A stretch of DNA of 14,632 nt from an uncultured Clostridium sp. (GTDB lineage Bacteria > Bacillota_A > Clostridia > TANB77 > CAG-508). Below the pieces are notes generated by a model. That model did not search any database, was not told where the DNA came from, and saw only the letters and a program-made list of their open reading frames with translations. Numbering within the stretch: the stretch's first letter is position 1; each line of letters starts with the position of its first letter. Shown in pieces: positions 1 to 5,799 of this stretch. The stretch covers positions 1 to 14,632 of the forward strand of contig CAMLYR010000035.1 in assembly GCA_946491915.1 (NCBI GenBank). Reading direction: 5' to 3'. Made by a program: the position numbers and the translations under genes.

Positions 1-335
1 GCAGTAATGGAGCAATGTGCTATGGTGAGAAGAAAATCAGTGGGAAATGGTACTACTTTAATACGGTAACAGGTAAAATGGCTACAGGCTGGTATAATCT
101 TCCAGGAAAGAGAGTGTACTATGGCAGTAATGGAGCAATGTGCTATGGTGAGAAGAAAATCAGTGGGAAATGGTACTATTTTAATACGGTAACAGGTAAA
201 ATGGCTACAGGCTGGTACAATCTTCCAGGAAAGAGAGTGTACTATGGTAGTGATGGAGCAATGAGATATGGTTGGCAGACTATAGGTGGAGTGAGATATT
301 ACTTTAATAAAGTAACAGGAGCCCTTGAACAGACC
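1..335 (+). repeat. Tandem 123-bp cell-wall-binding repeats
   Basis: Bases 1-123 and 124-246 are two copies of a 123-bp (41-codon) unit differing at only about four positions, mostly silent or in the last few codons. A third, diverged unit follows to about 335 (RYGWQTIGGVRYYFN). The array enters the window from the left, so the total copy number is unknown. Near-identity at DNA level suggests recent duplication or gene conversion. Confidence 0.9.
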
Positions 336-746
336 AATGCTATGGCGAAAAAGGCGCAGAGCTACAGTAGTTCTACAAAATGGCTAATATTGGTTGATAC
401 AAAAAGTAATCATGTTGGCATTTATAATGGAAGAAAAAATAATTGGATTGAAAAAAAATATTGGTCCTGTACAACTGGTGCGTCAGCTACACCGACTGTA
501 AAAGGCTCATTTACTGTGAAGTCAAAAGGCTTAGCTTTTGGTAGTGGATATACATGTTGGTATTATACACAGTTTTATGGTAATTATTTGTTCCATTCAG
601 TATTATATAATCCAGGAAGCAAGACCAGTATACAAGATGGCAGATTGGGTATAAATGCTTCACATGGATGTGTAAGATTAAGCCTTTCAAATGCTAAATG
701 GATATATGATAATATTCCGCGTGGAACAAAAGTTGTCATTTATTAG
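1..746 (+). CDS. L,D-transpeptidase with cell-wall-binding repeats (5' end outside window)
   Basis: The frame is open from base 3, so this is the C-terminal part of a longer gene; the ATG at 15 lies inside a repeat and is not the start. The visible part begins with two nearly identical 41-residue units and a third diverged one (to about base 335), rich in W, Y and G (GWYNLPGKRVYYG, KWYYFN), as in choline- or glucan-binding cell-wall repeats. After a short linker, the last 125 or so residues form a YkuD-type L,D-transpeptidase domain with an upstream His (YLFHSV) and the signature SHGCVRLS; the catalytic Cys codon is at 669-671. Such enzymes make 3-3 peptidoglycan cross-links or attach proteins to stem peptides outside the membrane. 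The repeats would hold the enzyme to the wall, possibly to teichoic acid made by the neighbouring genes. The ligand (choline or another group) cannot be read from the sequence. Confidence 0.93.
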   Translation, partial: SNGAMCYGEKKISGKWYYFNTVTGKMATGWYNLPGKRVYYGSNGAMCYGEKKISGKWYYFNTVTGKMATGWYNLPGKRVYYGSDGAMRYGWQTIGGVRYYFNKVTGALEQTNAMAKKAQSYSSSTKWLILVDTKSNHVGIYNGRKNNWIEKKYWSCTTGASATPTVKGSFTVKSKGLAFGSGYTCWYYTQFYGNYLFHSVLYNPGSKTSIQDGRLGINASHGCVRLSLSNAKWIYDNIPRGTKVVIY

Positions 747-775
747 TTGATTTTTTACTGTACAAAATTTATAAT
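747..775 (+). promoter_or_regulatory. Sigma-A-type promoter TTGATT-N17-TATAAT
   Basis: A -35 TTGATT (747-752) and a perfect -10 TATAAT (770-775) are separated by exactly 17 bases, immediately after the transpeptidase stop codon. Transcription would start near 782 and run into the gene at 878, leaving a leader of about 95 bases that contains a hairpin. Called by sequence only. Confidence 0.55.
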
Positions 776-796
776 ACATATTTAGTAAGTGTTTGG

Positions 797-832
797 GCCT
801 CTTATGTTATTTTGTTAAATGACATAAGAGGC
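797..832 (+). other. Perfect 11-bp hairpin in the leader of the 878 gene
   Basis: GCCTCTTATGT (797-807) pairs perfectly with ACATAAGAGGC (822-832) around a 14-base loop, and two further pairs including a G-U can form inside. No U-run follows on either strand, so it is not a classical intrinsic terminator. It could be a weak terminator of the transpeptidase transcript, an mRNA-stabilising or protein-binding leader structure, or a processing site. Confidence 0.55.
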
Positions 833-877
833 GATATTGCAGTTATAGATGTATTGTTGAAAAGGAGAAGCGAATAA

Positions 878-1834
878 ATGAGTCCTATTCTTTACATAGT
901 AATACCCTGCTATAATGAAGAGGAAGTTTTGCCAATTACAAAAGATATTTTTTTAAATAAATTAGAGATGCTAGTGAATAATGGCAAAATATCAGATAAA
1001 AGCCGGATTCAGTTTGTGAATGATGGAAGCAAAGACAAAACTTGGGAAATTATAGAAAAATTGAGTCAGGAAAGTAAATTTTTTACAGGAATCTCTTTGA
1101 GTAGAAACAGAGGGCATCAAAATGCTGTTTTGGGAGGATTGATGGAAGCAAAAGATAAATGCGATATAACCATCAGTATTGATTGTGATGGACAGGATGA
1201 TGTAAATGCGATGGATCAGATGATAGATGAGTATTTGAAAGGCTCAGAAATTGTTTACGGTGTTAGAAGTTCAAGAGAAACGGATACCTTTTTTAAAAGA
1301 TCTACTGCACAAGGATTTTATAAATTGTTAAAGTTAATGGGAGTAGAGATAATATATAACTCTGCTGATTATAGGTTGATTTCCTCAAGAGTATTGCAGG
1401 AGTTTGCAAATTTTAAAGAAGTTAATTTGTTTTTAAGAGGAATGATTCCGTTAGTTGGGTTTAAGAGTACAAGCGTATATTATGAAAGGCATGAACGATT
1501 AGCGGGAAAGTCACATTATCCAATTAAAAAAATGATGGAATTAGCTTTTGATGGAATAACAAGTTTATCTGTGAAGCCAATTAGAATGATTACTTCATTA
1601 GGCTTTATAATAGCTTTTATTAGTTTTATCGGTGTGATTTGGAGTGTTATAACTGCTGTTATAGGAAATTCTGTGCCGGGATGGGCTTCTACTACAAGCA
1701 TCATTTGTTTTTTAAGTGGAATACAGTTAGTAGCATTAGGGGTATTGGGAGAATATATTGGTAAAATTTATATGGAAACAAAACATCGTCCACGTTATAT
1801 TATAAGTGAACGTACGGAAGAAATTGATTTTTAA
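878..1834 (+). CDS. GtrB-type polyprenyl-phosphate glycosyltransferase (GT2, DPM1-like)
   Basis: This 318-residue protein would transfer a sugar from a nucleotide sugar to undecaprenyl phosphate on the cytoplasmic face, making a lipid-linked sugar donor. The N-terminal GT-A domain shows VIPCYNEEE (8-16), FVNDGSKDKTW (46-56), SLSRNRGHQNA (73-83) and an acidic metal-binding motif DCDGQDD (102-108) where relatives usually have DADLQDPP. NSADYRLIS (161-169) is typical of the GtrB/ArnC/YkcC group. Two membrane helices follow (about 237-262 and 272-295), ending in GEYIGKIYMETKHRPRY, also family-typical. The ATG at 878 has a good AAGGAGA site (862-868). Its likely partners, a GtrA protein and a GT-C transferase, lie 9-10 kb downstream (10660-12565). 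The sugar is not predictable. Length and motifs are those of an intact enzyme. Confidence 0.92.
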   Translation: MSPILYIVIPCYNEEEVLPITKDIFLNKLEMLVNNGKISDKSRIQFVNDGSKDKTWEIIEKLSQESKFFTGISLSRNRGHQNAVLGGLMEAKDKCDITISIDCDGQDDVNAMDQMIDEYLKGSEIVYGVRSSRETDTFFKRSTAQGFYKLLKLMGVEIIYNSADYRLISSRVLQEFANFKEVNLFLRGMIPLVGFKSTSVYYERHERLAGKSHYPIKKMMELAFDGITSLSVKPIRMITSLGFIIAFISFIGVIWSVITAVIGNSVPGWASTTSIICFLSGIQLVALGVLGEYIGKIYMETKHRPRYIISERTEEIDF

Positions 1835-1929
1835 AGTACTAGAAAGCAAAGAGTTTGTTAAATGTTTTATTGATGGTTAAGATTGTGAAATTAATTTATA
1901 AAATGATGTGAAAAAATAAGTGAGGAAAA

Positions 1930-3292
1930 ATGAGAGTATTAATGCGAATGGGAATGTCACCTTTCGACAATCTAGATTTATATAGTGTTATATCAAGAAA
2001 TGCCATTGGAACAAATGCAGGCAATATGCTTTTTCCCTATGCAATTATAAAGAATATTTATGAGGATGACATAGAGATAGATGCATACAAAAGTGCAAAC
2101 GAGAAAGATGCAGATAAGATTAATGAGACCTATGATATGTTTCTGATTCCTTTGGCAAACGCGTTTCGGGAAGATTTTGTTGAAGAATTAAGAAATCTAA
2201 CGAAGTTGGTTCAAAAGTTGAAAATCCCATGCGTTGTTATAGGGGGTGGGATTGCAAGCAGCATATGAACCGGATTTTACTATATCAAATAGTTTTGATG
2301 AGGATGTGCTTCAGTTCTGTAATGCCGTTTTAGAAAAATCACGTTCAATTGGAGTGAGAGGGGAAATAACCCAGGAATATCTAGTTCGCCTTGGGATAAA
2401 ACGAAGAAAAATTGATGTAATAGGCTGCCCATCGATGTATACATTCGGAGATTTTTTGCCATTAAAAAAGCCACTGAATCTATCATCGGCAACAAGGATT
2501 TCTTTTTCGTATAATCAAAGTCGTAATGAGGCGTTTTATGATTTTTTTGAAAGAATAAAGAAAAAATATCCCGATTATTGTTACATTTTGCAAAGCTTAA
2601 ATGAAATGAAGTTGTTGTATGCTGGTGATACTGTACCAGGCATAGATAAATATAATAAATATTATATTGGAACTGCGGATAGTCGATCATTTCTTGAAGG
2701 TCGTATGAGAATGTTCATAAATGTTCCTTCTTGGATAGATTTTTTGACAAAAATGGATTTGGGTGTTGGGTGTTGCATACATGGGAGTATAGCGTCTGTC
2801 TTGGCAGGGAATCCAACAATTGTTTTTGCGTTTGATTCTCGAGTCAGAGAATTAGCCGAGTATCATAATATTCCGTTTAGGAGGGTGGAAGATATTAAAG
2901 ATGATACTGAGTTACTAGATATCTATGAATCGATTGATTTTGCACAAGTTTTAAAAGGACATGTAGAGCGATATGATAACTTTAAAAGATTTCTAAAAAA
3001 GAATGGTATTTCATGCGCGGATGTTAGTGGTTATGGTAAAGCATCAGAGTTTGATAGACGAATGAGTACGATTATTCTTAATTGTCCAGAGGGTGTTGTG
3101 CCTTATAGAAATCTTCCGGCTGAAGAACAAGATATACAGTTAAAGAATTATTTGAAAATGTGTGACGGGAAAATTAACTGGTGCCATAAAGAGAAAGCGA
3201 CAGGCAACAATCAAAAACGAATTGATAATATTCTTGTGCAGTGGGAAAATTCGAAGAAGTGTTGTGAAAATAACATTAATAAATTGCGTTAG
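1930..3292 (+). pseudogene. Polysaccharide pyruvyl transferase, frameshifted
   Basis: Two overlapping frames encode successive parts of one protein of the polysaccharide pyruvyl transferase family, which adds pyruvate ketals from phosphoenolpyruvate to cell-surface sugars. Frame 1 (1930-2268) begins MRVLMRMGMSPFDN and reaches KIPCVVIGGG, then runs off to a TGA. The continuation is in the frame entered at 2246 (VGLQAAYEPDF, then SIGVRGE and VIGCPSMY). The break is at the five-G run 2242-2246: with four Gs the protein would read VVIGVGLQAAYE without interruption, giving about 453 residues, a normal family length. The C-terminal part holds the family motif IHGSIASVLAGNP, but at 2774-2776 a Cys codon (TGC) stands where relatives normally have Arg (G-x-R-x-H-G), a possible second lesion. 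The ribosome site (GTGAGG, 1920-1925) is modest. A sequencing error in the G run or slippage that restores the frame is possible. Confidence 0.85.
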
Positions 3293-3331
3293 AAAAAGTG
3301 ATAAGGAAGATTCAATAATTAATTAAACAAA

Positions 3332-3368
3332 GGCTAAGATTGAGGTTTGATACAATTTTAGTCTTTTT
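3332..3368 (+). terminator. Intrinsic terminator after the pyruvyl transferase
   Basis: GGCTAAGATTG (3332-3342) pairs with CAATTTTAGTC (3353-3363) as an 11-bp stem with two G-U pairs and a 10-base loop, followed directly by TTTTT (3364-3368) and preceded by an A-rich tract. It separates the 878-3292 unit from the operon that starts at 3460. Confidence 0.7.
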
Positions 3369-3401
3369 GATGTAAAAGCGATATACTAATGTGGGGGCAA
3401 A

Positions 3402-3429
3402 ATTGAAATATAGTGACGATTGAAATATA
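3402..3429 (+). repeat. 11-bp direct repeat ATTGAAATATA over the promoter
   Basis: ATTGAAATATA occurs perfectly at 3402-3412 and again at 3419-3429, 17 bases apart. The first copy contains the -35 and the second contains most of the -10. This could be chance in AT-rich DNA or a tandem binding site for a regulator. ATTGAAATA recurs at the same place (over the -35) in the promoter at 12586-12614. Confidence 0.45.
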
Positions 3430-3431
3430 AT
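3403..3431 (+). promoter_or_regulatory. Promoter TTGAAA-N17-TATAAT of the main polymer operon
   Basis: -35 TTGAAA (3403-3408) and perfect -10 TATAAT (3426-3431) have an optimal 17-base spacer, just after the 3332-3368 terminator. The -10 covers the first two bases of an in-frame ATG at 3430. Transcription would start near 3438, so that ATG would be outside the mRNA and the ATG at 3460 must be used. Confidence 0.75.
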
Positions 3432-3443
3432 GAAAAATTATAC

Positions 3444-3449
3444 AGAGGA
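3444..3449 (+). promoter_or_regulatory. Ribosome binding site AGAGGA deciding the start at 3460
   Basis: AGAGGA lies 10 bases before the ATG at 3460, while the upstream ATG at 3430 has no Shine-Dalgarno sequence and overlaps the -10 box. Together these favour 3460 as the start. Confidence 0.6.
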
Positions 3450-3459
3450 TACCGTAAAT

Positions 3460-4638
3460 ATGATAGACATAATTAAAGGAAAAATCAATAAATATTTTGC
3501 TAGTGAGCTTCAAAGATTAAAAAAGCTTGATTATATCTTACTTTACTTTTTCTATAGATTGAAAGAATCTGTTAAAGAAAATCAAGTCTTTATACTATCT
3601 GAATCAAGAACAAGTTTATCAGGAAATTTGAAATATATAGATGAGAAAATCAACAAAGATAAGTTCAATGTAATATACTCTTTTAAAAAAAGCATTTTAA
3701 TAAATAGAACTTTAAGTGAAAAAAAAGAATTCTGTAGAATACTTGCTACCTCTAAATATATTTTAGTTGATGACTTTATTCCTACCATGTATCCAATACC
3801 ATTGCGTAAGGATACGCGTTTTATACAAGTGTGGCATGCTATGGGGGCTTTTAAAAAAGTCGGGTTTTCACGAGTGGGTAAACCTGGAGGGCCTTCTAAG
3901 CGTTCACTTACTCATAGAAATTATACAGATGCAATTGTTTCATCTGAAGAAATACGAAAAGATTATGCAGAAGCGTTTGGGATTTCTATTGATAAAGTGC
4001 ATGCACTAGGAATTCCAAGGACCGACATATTCTTTGATTCTGATTATAGGAAGAAAATAAGAAGGAAACTGGAAGAAAAATATCCTGGAATAATTAATAA
4101 AAAAGTAATATTGTTTGCACCTACTTTTCGAGGAAATGGCGTTAAAACGGCACATTATGATTATTCTTGGATTTCATTAAAGAAAATACAGGAAAAGTTA
4201 GAAAAAGACTATATTTTTATCATAAAAATGCATCCATTTATTAAAAATAAATATAAAGAAACAATAGAATCATCGTTTTTTTTAGATTTGTCTGAAGAAC
4301 GTGAGATTAATGATTTACTATTTATTACTGATATTTTAATTACAGACTATTCATCTGTAATATTTGAAGCATCCTTATTAGATATTAGGACGATATTTTT
4401 TGCTCCTGATCTCGAAGAATACATAACTACTAGAGACTTTTATTATCCTTATGAAGAATACACATTTGGACCTGTAGTTATAAATGATGACGAGCTGATT
4501 GATGCTATAAAAAGAGAAAACATCGATTTTGATAAATTAGAAAAGTTCAAGGCAAAATTTTGTAGTAGCTGTGATGGAAAAAGCACTGAGAGATTCGTAA
4601 AATACTTTTTTGATGGTGAATGTATATGTCAATCGTAG
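3460..4638 (+). CDS. TagF-like CDP-polyol phosphotransferase (probable ribitol-phosphate transferase)
   Basis: Member of the CDP-glycerol glycerophosphotransferase family (GT-B fold), which transfers polyol phosphate from its CDP ester to a growing teichoic acid on the cytoplasmic membrane face. Counting from 3460 (392 residues): VWHAMGAFKK with W125-H126, GIPRTDIFFD, FAPTFRG, KMHP with H258, LITDYSSVIFEA from about 293, and CDGKSTERFV near the end. The two His are the ones known to be critical in TagF. With tarI and tarJ in the same locus and no CDP-glycerol enzyme visible, CDP-ribitol is the likely donor (inference). I start at 3460 rather than at the in-frame ATG 3430 because the promoter -10 overlaps the latter and a ribosome site precedes the former. 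Overlaps the next gene by 19 bases. Whether it primes or polymerises cannot be told from sequence. Confidence 0.9.
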   Translation: MIDIIKGKINKYFASELQRLKKLDYILLYFFYRLKESVKENQVFILSESRTSLSGNLKYIDEKINKDKFNVIYSFKKSILINRTLSEKKEFCRILATSKYILVDDFIPTMYPIPLRKDTRFIQVWHAMGAFKKVGFSRVGKPGGPSKRSLTHRNYTDAIVSSEEIRKDYAEAFGISIDKVHALGIPRTDIFFDSDYRKKIRRKLEEKYPGIINKKVILFAPTFRGNGVKTAHYDYSWISLKKIQEKLEKDYIFIIKMHPFIKNKYKETIESSFFLDLSEEREINDLLFITDILITDYSSVIFEASLLDIRTIFFAPDLEEYITTRDFYYPYEEYTFGPVVINDDELIDAIKRENIDFDKLEKFKAKFCSSCDGKSTERFVKYFFDGECICQS

Positions 4639-5759
4639 TTAATATAGGAATCTTTTTTTTGAGTATAATTTATGGACTTTTAAAAAAATTGCCAATACAG
4701 AAAAAAATTGTTTATATTTCAAGGCAAATGGACAAGCCTTCTGTTGATTTTTTGTTGATAAAAAATGATATGGAAAAAAGATATCCGGATTATAAAAGTG
4801 TTATTTTATCAAAAACTTTGGGGAATGGCATTGCAAAAAAAATTGGATATGCTATGCATATGTTTCGGCAAATGTATCATTTGGCAACATCACAGGCTGT
4901 TGTTTTAGATACATATTGTATTACTGCTAGTGTGCTAAAACATCGAAAATCATTGGTAATCATTCAGATGTGGCATGCGCTGGGAGCTTTAAAAAAGTTT
5001 GGATATAGTATTTTAGATAAGCCAGAAGGATCAACCGCAAAAACGGCAAAAATATTAAAGATGCATAATAACTATTCATATGTGTTTGCCAGTAGTGATT
5101 ATTGCAGAAAATTTTTTGCAGAAGCATTCAATCAGCCAATTAACACGGTTAAAGTATTCCCATTGCCTAGGGTAGATTTGCTTTTGAATAAAGAGTATAA
5201 GGAAAAAGTAAGTAATAGGATATATGCTGTATATCCACAATTAAATGAGGAAAAAAAGAAAACTATTGTGTATGCCCCCACTTTTAGAAAAACAACTAAA
5301 AGTTATGTGAATGAAATTCAAATGCTTATAGACACAGTAGACTATAAAAAATATAATTTAGTAGTAAAATTGCACCCAATTGAACAGACGAATTATAGTA
5401 ATTCGAAAGCAATATTCGACAACTGTTTTTCTACTTTTGAGATGTTTTATATTGCAGACGCTATTATTTCAGATTATTCTGCCGTAATATTTGAAGGCAT
5501 GCTTCTTCATAAACCTATTTATCTATATGCATTTGATTATAATTCATATAATAAAAATAGGGATTTTTATACCGATTATTTAAATTTATTTGATGGTATC
5601 ATATATAAAGATAGGAAAGATTTACTAGAAAGTATTGAGAATAATAATTATAAAGAGGATACTACACAAAAGGTTCTGCAAATGATGATTCAGAGAAAAG
5701 AATCATCCTATACTGAAGAAATAGTTGATTTTATAATTAATTTATGTAAAAGAAAATAA
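4620..5759 (+). CDS. TagF-like CDP-polyol phosphotransferase with N-terminal hydrophobic helix
   Basis: Second separate member of the CDP-glycerol/ribitol phosphotransferase family, 379 residues. A hydrophobic stretch (about residues 3-20) probably anchors it to the membrane. Family motifs: MWHALGALKKFG (W118, H119), YAPTFRK, KLHP (H252) and ISDYSAVIFEG (D285). It differs from the 3460 protein in having PLPRVDLLLN instead of GIPRTDIFFD, SDYSA instead of TDYSS, and no C-terminal CDGKST motif, so it probably recognises a different acceptor, for example a linkage-unit or priming step (inference). The start overlaps the previous gene by 19 bases; no strong ribosome site is present, which suggests translational coupling. 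ATG 4626 is an alternative start six bases later. Confidence 0.88.
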   Translation: MYMSIVVNIGIFFLSIIYGLLKKLPIQKKIVYISRQMDKPSVDFLLIKNDMEKRYPDYKSVILSKTLGNGIAKKIGYAMHMFRQMYHLATSQAVVLDTYCITASVLKHRKSLVIIQMWHALGALKKFGYSILDKPEGSTAKTAKILKMHNNYSYVFASSDYCRKFFAEAFNQPINTVKVFPLPRVDLLLNKEYKEKVSNRIYAVYPQLNEEKKKTIVYAPTFRKTTKSYVNEIQMLIDTVDYKKYNLVVKLHPIEQTNYSNSKAIFDNCFSTFEMFYIADAIISDYSAVIFEGMLLHKPIYLYAFDYNSYNKNRDFYTDYLNLFDGIIYKDRKDLLESIENNNYKEDTTQKVLQMMIQRKESSYTEEIVDFIINLCKRK

Positions 5760-5784
5760 ACATTTGAAATACGATATTATTAGA

Positions 5785-5791
5785 GAAGGAG
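5785..5791 (+). promoter_or_regulatory. Ribosome binding site GAAGGAG deciding the start at 5800
   Basis: GAAGGAG is 8 bases before the ATG at 5800. The same frame could begin at a TTG at 5764, but that has no ribosome site and lies only four bases after the previous stop. The strong site fixes 5800 as the start. Confidence 0.8.
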
Positions 5792-5799
5792 TACGAAGC

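Noticed and set aside
1..246. CRISPR-like repeat array
   Set aside because: The 123-bp units are contiguous, coding and without spacers; they are protein repeats.
1870..1902. Promoter before the pyruvyl transferase (TTGATG ... TATAAA)
   Set aside because: The spacer would be 21 bases and no other pair of boxes is convincing; read-through from 747 explains expression.
2280..2690. 136-residue open frame on the minus strand
   Set aside because: Lies opposite the well-supported pyruvyl transferase frame, with no family likeness and low-complexity composition; a shadow frame.
3430..3459. ATG 3430 as the start of the first TagF-like gene
   Set aside because: It overlaps a perfect -10 box and lacks a ribosome site; ATG 3460 has both a leader and AGAGGA.
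3767..4009. 80-residue + strand frame inside the first TagF-like gene
   Set aside because: Out-of-frame shadow of the region coding for WHAMGAFKK; no ribosome site and no independent similarity.
5764..5799. TTG start for the fusion gene
   Set aside because: No ribosome site; the ATG at 5800 has GAAGGAG at ideal distance and the extra 12 residues are not part of the GT2 domain.
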